A program made the translations under genes and the position numbers. Source: JAAZPG01 sp012797375 (GTDB lineage Bacteria; Acidobacteriota; Aminicenantia; Aminicenantales; UBA4085). From it: a DNA stretch of 13,977 nucleotides. Positions 4,644 through 11,560 of this stretch are shown piece after piece. The stretch is from contig CALMMC010000141.1 of the NCBI GenBank assembly GCA_937868205.1, forward strand, positions 1-13,977, written 5' to 3'. How positions within the stretch are numbered: the first letter of the stretch is position 1; each line of letters starts with the position of its first letter. Under the pieces are notes generated by a model. That model saw only the letters and a program-made list of their open reading frames with translations, ran no database searches and was not told where the DNA came from.

Positions 4644-7448
4644 TCACAGCTCGAACCGGGCGCCGATTCTAAAGATCCGCGGGTCTTGAATCGCCGACAT
4701 CTGTTCAAACGGGTAATAGGGATTGCTGGAGTCCGTGAAAACCGCCGTCGCTTTGTTGACGTTGAACAAATTGAAGACTTCCCCGAACAGGCCGATGGTG
4801 ATTTTCCCGAGCTTGAATTCTTTCTCGGCTCTCAAATCGCAGATGAACAGAGCCGGCAAGCCCCGGGAACCGAGCGTCTCGGCGTAAATCGTCTCGTCCC
4901 ACTGGCGAAGGGTTAACAGGCCGATTCTCCGGGCGCTGATGGTCCGAGTATACCGTTGGCCCGACAAAAACCTCGTGTACGTGCCGAGATTGATTCCGAA
5001 GGGGATTTTCACCGTCGCCGAGACCTTCAACTGGTGCCGTCTCTCATAAGGGAACCGTCCCTCGGCGTTAGTATGGGCGTTCGGATTCTGATACAATCCC
5101 GTCCCCCAGGCCGAGGTGGCGCTGAAATCGGTGGCCACCAGGCCCGACGACTTGGCGTACGTGTAGGAAGCGTGCACCTGCCAATTATTGGAATATCTCT
5201 TGTCGAGCGTCACTTCCACGCCGGAGTAATTCGTTTTAGCGTTGGGCGGATTGATGAGATAAATTCGAGACACGTCGGCTTGGGGCAGCCTGTTGTAGAA
5301 CGTCACGGAGGCGCCGTTGTACGGATCCACCGCGGTGACGGGCTCATAGCCGATCCAGTCCATTTCTCCGTTCGCCAGGAGCTTGTCGAGGTCCAGCGCG
5401 TTGGAGTCCGCGTCGTCGATGATGTTCTTTTCCTTCTTGGCGATGTACCTGACACCGACGGACCAGTCCGGGAACAGCTCCCGTTCGACGCCGAGGGTGA
5501 ATTCATTCGTGTACGGGGACTTCAGATCATAGTCCTTGTATCCGTATTGAGGGGCGAGCTCCTTCCCCGCGTATTGGACCCAGTCGACGGCGTACAACGA
5601 ATAATCCGGATTGATATAAGCCCCGAAATACGTCCAGGCGTTGGGATTTCCGCGGCCGGCCCACGTGTTGATATTGCCCCGGGTGTATTTCGCAAAGCTC
5701 CCTTTCAGGAACGTCTTGCCGTCGCCGAAAATGTCATAGGAAAAGCCGATCCGGGGGGAAAGGTTCACCCAGTTATAGACCGTCATCGTCTCTTTGATGC
5801 TCCGGTCGACTTTAAGGGCCCCCTCGAAAGGCAACTGGTAATAGTCCTCGTCCTCGTTCTGCGGCGGCCACAGGCCTTGGTTGATGTCGAATCTCAAGCC
5901 GAGATTCACCGTCAGGTTCTTTATCGGATTCCAGGTGTCGTTGACGTAGAATCCATAGTCGCGCAGGACGTTCACCCACCGGATGTCATCATAGAAATAG
6001 GCATAGTAGGGGTCTCCGTTGTTGGTACTGATGAAAGACCACATCGTCCCGGGAACCTCGTGCATCGTGCATTCACGGATTTCGATGGCCCTTCTAAACG
6101 AAACCCCGAATTTCAATTCGTGGGATCCGGCGAAATCCTCGAGGAACGTCGTGCCGTTGGCTTCCACGGAAACGTGCCTTCTCGGATTGTCGTCATCCCA
6201 TCCGGCGCTTCCGGAATTCCGGTATGTCGCATATTCCCAGAAGGCGGGAGTCTGCGTTTTGGCAAACCGGAACAATCCGGATATCCAGGCCGAAGCTCTC
6301 ACGTTCAGGAAGACGTTGGAGCTGAAGAAATGGGTGTAAAGAGCGTTGATGATGTGGGTATGCGTCGAGATATCCATCGTCGTCGCCTCCGTGTCATACA
6401 TGGAGGCATATCCGTTCTTGTTGAGGCTGTCGGAATACCCGTAGGAAATGACGAACTTGTTGTCTTGATTCGGCTGGAAGGTCAGCTTGAGATAAGGATA
6501 CGGCCTCGTATCGCCGACGGGGACTTGTTTGCCGGGAGTATCGTAAGGGAAACCGGCCACGTAAGAACGGCTTTGGAAAAAACTGACGTTGGCGAAAAAC
6601 CAAAGCTTGTCCCTGATGATCGGGCCGCCGAGGCTGAGGCCCGGCTCGATTTCATAATCGAAGCCGCTGATTTGTCCCTCGAGGGGCGTTCCATTCGTGT
6701 TGTTGGATTGGAAATTTTTCCCCCGGTAAAACAGATCCACTTTGCCGTGGAATTCGTTTCCGCCGGACTTGCTGACGACGTTGACGACGGCTCCTCTGAC
6801 CTGGCCGTATTCGGCCGACAATCCGCCGCTTTGGATCGAGACTTCTTCGGCAATGTTCAGGCTGAAGTCATTGGCCAACATGCCGATCGTCGAGTCCGTG
6901 ACGTTGACGCCGTCGACGGAATAGGCGTTGTCCCGGACCGTGGAGCCGTGGGCCGTGCCCGCCGTCACTCCAGGCGTCATGTTGAACAACGTGTCGAGGT
7001 CCCTGGACGCCGGAATGTTCGCCACGAAATTCGTGTCGAGAGTCGACGTCTTGGTCGTGCTTTGCCTGTCGACAGTCGGGGAGAGGCCGACGACGACGAC
7101 TTCCTCGCCGATCGCGGCTTCGGCCATATCGACATCGATGGCCGACGTAATGCCCGCATTCACAATGATGTCTTTCCTGACCGTCGTGTTGAATCCCGTG
7201 ATTTCGCATTTAATTTCGTATGTCCCGGGATTCAATGAGGGAAACCTGGCGACGCCGCTGGGGTTGGTCACCCGGTCCATTCTCGCCACGACCATGTCCG
7301 GAGACGTGATGGTCACCGTAACGCCGCCAAGCGGAACGCCGTCTTTATCGACGACCGTGACGGTGATTTGTCCCGTTTGGCCGATCTGGCCGAATCCGAA
7401 CGAAACGGCAAGAAAGGCCAGGGCAAGGACAGCGAAACACTTTTTCAT
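4644..7448 (-). CDS. TonB-dependent outer-membrane receptor, Oar-like with carboxypeptidase-regulatory domain
   Basis: A 934-residue outer-membrane protein. Residues 1-21 are a clean signal peptide (MKKCFAVLALAFLAVSFGFG). Residues about 25-112 form a carboxypeptidase-regulatory-like beta sandwich (GQITVTVVDKDGVPLGG; LNPGTYEIKCEITGF). EEVVVVG (115-121) resembles the TonB-box link. The plug covers about 125-232 (LFNMTPGVTAG; NAYSVDGVNVTDSTIG; SAEYGQVRGAVVNVVSKSGG). The 22-strand type barrel follows and ends in a typical outer-membrane C terminus, FRIGARFEL. Such receptors import large substrates (oligosaccharides, peptides, siderophores) with TonB energy; the substrate here is unknown. I chose the ATG at 7448 because of a perfect AAGGAGG (7454-7460) and the signal peptide; the frame is open to 7586 but that extension would bury the signal. 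A strong terminator follows, so it is probably monocistronic. Confidence 0.93.
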   Translation of the reverse strand: MKKCFAVLALAFLAVSFGFGQIGQTGQITVTVVDKDGVPLGGVTVTITSPDMVVARMDRVTNPSGVARFPSLNPGTYEIKCEITGFNTTVRKDIIVNAGITSAIDVDMAEAAIGEEVVVVGLSPTVDRQSTTKTSTLDTNFVANIPASRDLDTLFNMTPGVTAGTAHGSTVRDNAYSVDGVNVTDSTIGMLANDFSLNIAEEVSIQSGGLSAEYGQVRGAVVNVVSKSGGNEFHGKVDLFYRGKNFQSNNTNGTPLEGQISGFDYEIEPGLSLGGPIIRDKLWFFANVSFFQSRSYVAGFPYDTPGKQVPVGDTRPYPYLKLTFQPNQDNKFVISYGYSDSLNKNGYASMYDTEATTMDISTHTHIINALYTHFFSSNVFLNVRASAWISGLFRFAKTQTPAFWEYATYRNSGSAGWDDDNPRRHVSVEANGTTFLEDFAGSHELKFGVSFRRAIEIRECTMHEVPGTMWSFISTNNGDPYYAYFYDDIRWVNVLRDYGFYVNDTWNPIKNLTVNLGLRFDINQGLWPPQNEDEDYYQLPFEGALKVDRSIKETMTVYNWVNLSPRIGFSYDIFGDGKTFLKGSFAKYTRGNINTWAGRGNPNAWTYFGAYINPDYSLYAVDWVQYAGKELAPQYGYKDYDLKSPYTNEFTLGVERELFPDWSVGVRYIAKKEKNIIDDADSNALDLDKLLANGEMDWIGYEPVTAVDPYNGASVTFYNRLPQADVSRIYLINPPNAKTNYSGVEVTLDKRYSNNWQVHASYTYAKSSGLVATDFSATSAWGTGLYQNPNAHTNAEGRFPYERRHQLKVSATVKIPFGINLGTYTRFLSGQRYTRTISARRIGLLTLRQWDETIYAETLGSRGLPALFICDLRAEKEFKLGKITIGLFGEVFNLFNVNKATAVFTDSSNPYYPFEQMSAIQDPRIFRIGARFEL

Positions 7449-7453
7449 CTCAA

Positions 7454-7460
7454 CCTCCTT
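7454..7460 (-). promoter_or_regulatory. Ribosome-binding site fixing the receptor start
   Basis: AAGGAGG, full complement to the 16S rRNA tail, sits 5 nt before the ATG at 7448. It decides against the upstream in-frame ATG at 7586. Confidence 0.85.
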
Positions 7461-7472
7461 GAAAAATATGGC

Positions 7473-7501
7473 ATTAGAGATTTTTGTGTTGCCTTTAGAA
7501 A
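7473..7501 (-). promoter_or_regulatory. Possible proximal promoter of the TonB-dependent receptor
   Basis: On the minus strand, TTTCTA (7496-7501) is followed after 17 nt by TCTAAT (7473-7478). This would give a leader of about 20 nt including the ribosome-binding site. The -10 box matches 5 of 6 positions but the -35 box is weak. Confidence 0.3.
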
Positions 7502-7712
7502 ACCGGTAGCCTTTCGTGGCTGTTTTTAACGGTCTTGTCATTAAGAAACTCAATGTCGAGTTTTTCCGAGGGAGAAATTCCTCCAAAATTTAGGGCCAAA
7601 AGAACGACCTCTTTCGGCCGAACAGGCCGGCCTTGACTCCATTTGGGGCCCCTCTTCAGACAATACAAACAAGTTTTTCCTGCTTCGATATATCAGGTAG
7701 ATATATTACACG

Positions 7713-7731
7713 CAATATATAGCATATATTG
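7713..7731. promoter_or_regulatory. Inverted repeat CAATATAT-N3-ATATATTG, possible operator
   Basis: Two perfect 8-bp arms separated by AGC. If transcription of the receptor starts from the TTGATA/TATTAA boxes at 7751-7779, this site lies just downstream of the start, where a repressor could block elongation. No regulator gene is adjacent. Confidence 0.4.
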
Positions 7732-7819
7732 TGCCAAATACCAGAAATGCTTAATAAATATTAATTAATTTAATATCAATAAGATAATAAAGATGAAAAA
7801 GTTAAAATGATAAATGCGG

Positions 7820-7856
7820 ATTCAAAATTTTGTATAATATTCAAAATTTTGAATAT
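7820..7856. repeat. Paired CAAAATTTTG palindromes around a TATAAT box
   Basis: ATTCAAAATTTT occurs at 7820-7831 and again at 7839-7850. The second copy extends to a perfect 20-bp palindrome (7837-7856). The palindrome centres are 19 bp apart, and a perfect TATAAT on the plus strand (7833-7838) lies between them. This arrangement suits a dimeric regulator bound twice over a promoter. Confidence 0.5.
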
Positions 7857-7970
7857 CGTCCGGCTGCTCGGTGGCCTCACGAACCGATGACTTTTGATGT
7901 CGGAAGATGCTTCCGTTAGCGTATAGATCTTGAAGAGATCCCCCAAGATCCGGCGGAGAGGGATCGTCTT

Positions 7971-8936
7971 TTATTTGATCGTCTCGAGGATTTTCCTCAC
8001 GGAATCGGCTTGAGGATCATCCGGCGATAGGGCTAGAAATTTTTTCAGATGCTCCGCGGCGGAAGACATCTCGCCCTGGTTGAGAAAAGCATAGCCCAAT
8101 TTCAGCTCATAAAGGCCGAAATCCGGCTTCAGCTGAATCGCGAGCTGGTAATAGCGGATGGCCTCGTCCACGCGCTGGTTGCTGAAAAGAAGCTCGGCCA
8201 GATTAAAGGGGACGGCCGGATCAACGGGCGGCGTCAATTCGATGGCCTTCAGGTAATAGGCGCAGGTTTGATCGAAAAGACCTTGATCCTGATAGGTCTC
8301 GGCCATGGCCACGTAAATATCCGCCAATCTCGCCTCGACTTGGGCGACGGCCGGATCCGCCTTCAAGGCTTCCTCGACTTTTTGATATTCGGCGATCGCC
8401 TCCGGATACTGTTTGAGCTTGGCCAGGGTTTTAGCCAGATTGACCCGGGCGAGGTAGAGGTCGGGGTGACTCTCGACGAATTCCTTGAATAAGGACATGG
8501 CTTCCGCGTATTGGCCCGCCTCGAAAAAATCGGACGCTTTCCGGATCGTTTCGCGATCCGCCGGATTGTCCAGTCCCTGAATGGGGCGTTGCTCGATTTT
8601 TTTCAGGACGATGTCCTGATCCGGATTGCGGTTCGCTCCAGAGAGAAAAACCTGGGCCCGGCCGGTCTCGTAACCCTCCTTGGAAAAGGTGAAATCGAAA
8701 ACGTCCTTGGAGAATCCCATCATCGCCCATTTACCCTTTTGATTGCTGAGGGTTTCTCTTTGAAAATGATAGCTGGTCGATTTCATGAGGATTTTCACAT
8801 CGGCCAGGGGGCGATTCTCTTCGTCCGTGACGGTCCCCCTGACCCTTCCCGTTCCCTGGCCTTCTTGCCCGGAAAGGGAAGAAACGCCTGCCGCGGCGAG
8901 GAAGACCGTAAACAGCACCGCCAGGGTTCTTTTCAT
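7971..8936 (-). CDS. Secreted carboxypeptidase-regulatory-domain / TPR protein
   Basis: A 321-residue exported protein. Residues 1-24 are a signal peptide (MKRTLAVLFTVFLAAAGVSS). Residues about 28-112 form a carboxypeptidase-regulatory-like beta sandwich (GRVRGTVTDEENRPLADVKI), the same domain type as in the neighbouring receptor. From about 128 to 320 there are about five TPR units, for example ASDFFEAGQYAEAMSLFKEF, LAKLKQYPEAIAEYQKVEEA, LAELLFSNQRVDEAIRYYQL and LGYAFLNQGEMSSAAEHLKK. TPRs bind protein partners, so this is likely a periplasmic or surface scaffold rather than an enzyme. The start at 8936 has AGGTG 6 nt upstream and gives a clean signal peptide; the frame is open to 9005. It is transcribed divergently from the GWxTD gene across 121 bp. 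Confidence 0.88.
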   Translation of the reverse strand: MKRTLAVLFTVFLAAAGVSSLSGQEGQGTGRVRGTVTDEENRPLADVKILMKSTSYHFQRETLSNQKGKWAMMGFSKDVFDFTFSKEGYETGRAQVFLSGANRNPDQDIVLKKIEQRPIQGLDNPADRETIRKASDFFEAGQYAEAMSLFKEFVESHPDLYLARVNLAKTLAKLKQYPEAIAEYQKVEEALKADPAVAQVEARLADIYVAMAETYQDQGLFDQTCAYYLKAIELTPPVDPAVPFNLAELLFSNQRVDEAIRYYQLAIQLKPDFGLYELKLGYAFLNQGEMSSAAEHLKKFLALSPDDPQADSVRKILETIK

Positions 8937-8976
8937 GATGGTCACCTGCATTCCAAAGCGTTTTTCTGAAGATTCC

Positions 8977-9005
8977 ATGTTATCAAATTGGATTCCCGTT
9001 CTCAA
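8977..9005 (-). promoter_or_regulatory. Predicted promoter of the regulatory-domain/TPR gene
   Basis: The minus strand shows TTGAGA (9000-9005, 5 of 6), a 17-nt spacer and TAACAT (8977-8982, 4 of 6). The leader to the ATG at 8936 would be about 35 nt. Confidence 0.5.
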
Positions 9006-9021
9006 ACGAGGGCGGCGCCCG

Positions 9022-9051
9022 TTGAGGAAAGAGCGTGGAGTGTGTTATTTT
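9022..9051 (+). promoter_or_regulatory. Possible promoter of the GWxTD gene with near-leaderless start
   Basis: The plus strand shows TTGAGG (9022-9027), an 18-nt spacer and TATTTT (9046-9051), each 4 of 6. Transcription would begin at or next to the ATG at 9058, which also lacks a close Shine-Dalgarno. Confidence 0.3.
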
Positions 9052-9057
9052 GTTTTC

Positions 9058-11133
9058 ATGAAAAACCGTCCGCGCGGCCTCGGTCCGGCGCTCGTTCTGG
9101 TCATGTTCGGATTCCGTTTTCCGGCGCCGGCGGTTGCCGTTTCCCCGCAGGCGGATGCCTCAAAACCGGCGGCGGTCTACCGGGAATGGATCGACCTGGT
9201 CTCCTACATCATCACTCCGACGGAAAAGGACGTCTTTTTCCGTTTGACCAGCGACCGGGAACGGAATTCCTTCATCAACCTCTTCTGGAATCTGCGGGAC
9301 CCGTCCAAGGGGACCCCACAAAATGAATACAAAGAGGAGCATCTCAAACGGTTCCAGCACGCGAACCGGTACTTCATCGGATCCTCGCGGCCCGGCTGGA
9401 AAACGGACCGGGGAAAATATTACATTCTTCTGGGACCGCCGCTGAATAAAGTCGATGTTTTGACCAACGGATTGCGGCCCGTGGAAATCTGGGAATACAT
9501 GGGCGATCCGGATCAGGGATTGCCGACGATGTTCCGGATCGTGTTTTACAAGCGCTCCGAGGCCGACGACTACCGGCTCTACGTTCCCGCCGTCGACGGT
9601 CCGTACGCGCTGCTGTCCAACCCGGAAGCCCAAATCGACCCCGCCGATAACGCGGCCATTCTCTCCAAAATCCAGGAGATCGATTCGACGGTTGCGGAAA
9701 TCGCCCTGAATCTGATTCCCGGGAATCAGTCCCGCATGTTCAGCCCTTCCCTCCAGGACCAGATCCTGCTGGCGCGGATCGGCGATCTGCCGACTTTAAA
9801 CATCAATTCTTCCTATGCCACGAACTTCCTGAGTTTCAAGGGATTCGTCGAAACCAGCGCCACCACGAATTATGTCGAAATGACCAGCGACGTGGTCATC
9901 CTCAAGGATCCGCGCCTGCCCTTGAATTTCGTCCATCTGGCTCTGCAGCCCGGGCGTCTCTCCGTCGAGCGTCTCGCGGACGGCCGGTATTATTTCAATT
10001 TCAATCTGGTCGTCACCCTGAAAAAGGACGACCGCTTCATCCTCCAGTACGATAAAGACTTCCCCGTTTACATGACCCAGGCCGAGCTGGACGGGCTCTT
10101 CTCCCAGGGAGTCATCATCGCCGACCGCTTCCCTGTCGTCGAAGGCGAATACAAGCTCATGGCGATCCTCCGCAATTCCGTCAATGATGAAATCGGCTTC
10201 ATGGAGCGATCGATCAAAATCGTCGAAGGGAATCCGGCCCTTCCCCGGATCTCCGATCCGCTCATCTCCTACGGTCAAGGCGCTGAGCAAACCGACGGCT
10301 ATGCCCCCTTCAGGATCATGGGCCGGAGCGTGAAGATCGAGCCCAAACAGGTCTTTGGACTCAAAGACGTCATCACGCCGTATTTCCTGGTCGAACGCCG
10401 GGAGGCTAAAGGGGACCTTCGGATCAGGATCGAAGTCGAAAGCTTGAACCCCGAAAAGCCTTTTTTCAAGGAGTACGCCGTCCTTCTCCCTTCAGACGAC
10501 CCCTACTTCCTTTTCCCGAAAACCCTGGACCCTCTCCCCACCGGAGACTACGCTTTGAGAGGGAAGATCATGGGACCGGACGATACGGTCCTCCACGTCC
10601 GGAAGAAAATATTTCAAATCGCGCCTCATGCCGACATTCCTCATGCTCCTGTCGTCTCCAAGATCGTCAAAGACAAGGACGCGTCTTATTACTATGTTCT
10701 CCTGGCGAAGGAATACGACGAAATCGGCTCGGTGTCCCAGGCAGACGCCGCGTATCGAACCGCCCTGGACCGGCAACCGGTGCCGGCCGATGCCGTCAAG
10801 GCCTATGCCGCCTTTCTCTGGAAGCAGGGCCGATATGACGATCTCCTGGCCGCGGTCGAAGCCCTCGAGTCCCGGCCGGAGGAAGCTTTTTCCTATTTCA
10901 GCTTGAAAGGACGCGCGCTTTACCGCAAACAGGAATATCACGCCGCCGTCGAAAACCTTCTTGAAGCGAACAAGAGATACGACAGCGACGTCGACACGTT
11001 GAATGCCCTGGGCCTGTCTATGATCCGGACGGGAGCAAAAGAGGAAGCCGTCAAAGTTTTAACGGCCTCGCTCAGGCTTCGGGCGGAGCAGCCGGAAATC
11101 CGGGAGATTCTTCTCCAGTTGGAAAAGAAATAA
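9058..11133 (+). CDS. Secreted GWxTD-domain protein with C-terminal TPRs
   Basis: A 691-residue exported protein. Residues 1-28 are a signal-like segment (LGPALVLVMFGFRFPAPAVA). The GWxTD domain covers about 40-180, with its hallmark GWKTDRGKYYILLGPP at 113-128, preceded by the usual FWNLRDPSKGTPQNEYKEE (76-94). A large middle region of beta character (about 260-530) includes FVVEGEYKLMAILRNSVNDE-like segments. TPR-like helices occupy about 540-690. GWxTD proteins are known from Acidobacteriota, Bacteroidota and relatives, but their biochemical role is not established. I chose the ATG at 9058 because it gives a plausible signal peptide; the frame is open to 8785. No good Shine-Dalgarno is seen, and a GTG at 9040 is an alternative start. 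It is divergent from the TPR gene at 7971-8936, which may be a functional partner. Confidence 0.9.
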   Translation: MKNRPRGLGPALVLVMFGFRFPAPAVAVSPQADASKPAAVYREWIDLVSYIITPTEKDVFFRLTSDRERNSFINLFWNLRDPSKGTPQNEYKEEHLKRFQHANRYFIGSSRPGWKTDRGKYYILLGPPLNKVDVLTNGLRPVEIWEYMGDPDQGLPTMFRIVFYKRSEADDYRLYVPAVDGPYALLSNPEAQIDPADNAAILSKIQEIDSTVAEIALNLIPGNQSRMFSPSLQDQILLARIGDLPTLNINSSYATNFLSFKGFVETSATTNYVEMTSDVVILKDPRLPLNFVHLALQPGRLSVERLADGRYYFNFNLVVTLKKDDRFILQYDKDFPVYMTQAELDGLFSQGVIIADRFPVVEGEYKLMAILRNSVNDEIGFMERSIKIVEGNPALPRISDPLISYGQGAEQTDGYAPFRIMGRSVKIEPKQVFGLKDVITPYFLVERREAKGDLRIRIEVESLNPEKPFFKEYAVLLPSDDPYFLFPKTLDPLPTGDYALRGKIMGPDDTVLHVRKKIFQIAPHADIPHAPVVSKIVKDKDASYYYVLLAKEYDEIGSVSQADAAYRTALDRQPVPADAVKAYAAFLWKQGRYDDLLAAVEALESRPEEAFSYFSLKGRALYRKQEYHAAVENLLEANKRYDSDVDTLNALGLSMIRTGAKEEAVKVLTASLRLRAEQPEIREILLQLEKK

Positions 11134-11275
11134 CAGGATTTCTTTTCGGAAAGGCCTCCGCGGGCGATATCAACAAAGCCGTTTCAGGATGGTTTGGATA
11201 TTGCGGACCCGCGTTCACGACGGCGATCCACGAAGATTAAGCCCCAAAAAGAAGACAATGTCGATGAAAAAGGAA

Positions 11276-11348
11276 TGGGCGATAGAGGATTCGAACCTCC
11301 GACTCCTACCGTGTGAAGGTAGTACTCTAGCCACTGAGTTAATCGCCC
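11276..11348 (-). tRNA. tRNA-Val (anticodon CAC)
   Basis: A 73-nt minus-strand tRNA. The acceptor arms GGGCGAT and ATCGCCC pair fully; the D arm is ACTC/GAGT; the anticodon arm CTACC-TTCACAC-GGTAG gives anticodon CAC, reading GTG; the T loop is GGTTCGAATCC. The discriminator base is A. The 3' CCA is not encoded, so it must be added enzymatically. No integrated element or att repeat is visible at its 3' end. Confidence 0.96.
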
Positions 11349-11358
11349 AGCGGGTCAT

Positions 11359-11387
11359 ATTTTCGGCCAATCGCCCTCGAAAGTCAA
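11359..11387 (-). promoter_or_regulatory. Predicted promoter of tRNA-Val
   Basis: The minus strand shows TTGACT (11382-11387, 5 of 6), 17 nt, then GAAAAT (11359-11364, 4 of 6). It ends about 10 nt before the mature 5' end of the tRNA. Confidence 0.5.
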
Positions 11388-11512
11388 TTTTGCCTGATTT
11401 CGGCCGTTTCCGCGATTTTCTCCCGGTCCGCCTCGTTTCCCTCCGCTCCCTTCGCCGCGATTTTGCCTCATTTTCTCCTGATCCCGGCCCTTCTTCCGTC
11501 CCCGGTGGAACG

Positions 11513-11541
11513 TTGACATCCTTCCTTAATCCCTTTATAAA
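11513..11541 (+). promoter_or_regulatory. Strong sigma-70 promoter of the zinc-ribbon/RDD gene
   Basis: Perfect TTGACA (11513-11518), a 17-nt spacer and TATAAA (11536-11541, 5 of 6). The predicted start at about 11548 leaves a leader of only about 13 nt, with the AGGA Shine-Dalgarno (11548-11551) almost at the 5' end. This is the best promoter in the window. Confidence 0.75.
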
Positions 11542-11560
11542 TATCGTAGGAATTTGCTTA

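Larger units (their letters stand above)
7449..7970. other. 522-bp gene-free region with an AT-rich island
   Basis: No convincing ORF is present. About 7660-7857 is strongly AT-rich in an otherwise GC-rich window. It contains an inverted repeat (7713-7731), two CAAAATTTTG palindromes (7823-7832 and 7837-7856), a TATAAT between them, and candidate minus-strand promoter boxes TTGATA/TATTAA (7774-7779 and 7751-7756, 17-nt spacer). A 6-bp hairpin CGGAAG-ATG-CTTCCG occurs near 7900-7914 and a 7-bp inverted repeat near 7927-7951, neither with a T tract. It probably carries control sites for the receptor. Confidence 0.6.

Noticed and set aside
4956..7238. 760-codon plus-strand ORF opposite the TonB-dependent receptor
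   Set aside because: The minus strand encodes a full receptor with signal peptide, plug, barrel, ribosome-binding site and terminator. The antisense frame shows only low-complexity R/V/G/D-rich translation.
7807..7890. 27-codon plus-strand ORF in the AT-rich island
   Set aside because: It has no Shine-Dalgarno, spans the palindromes and shows no protein-like character. It is best explained as chance.
7927..7951. Inverted repeat GATCTTG/CAAGATC as terminator of the TPR gene
   Set aside because: The 7-bp stem has an 11-nt loop, is AT-balanced and has no T tract on either strand.
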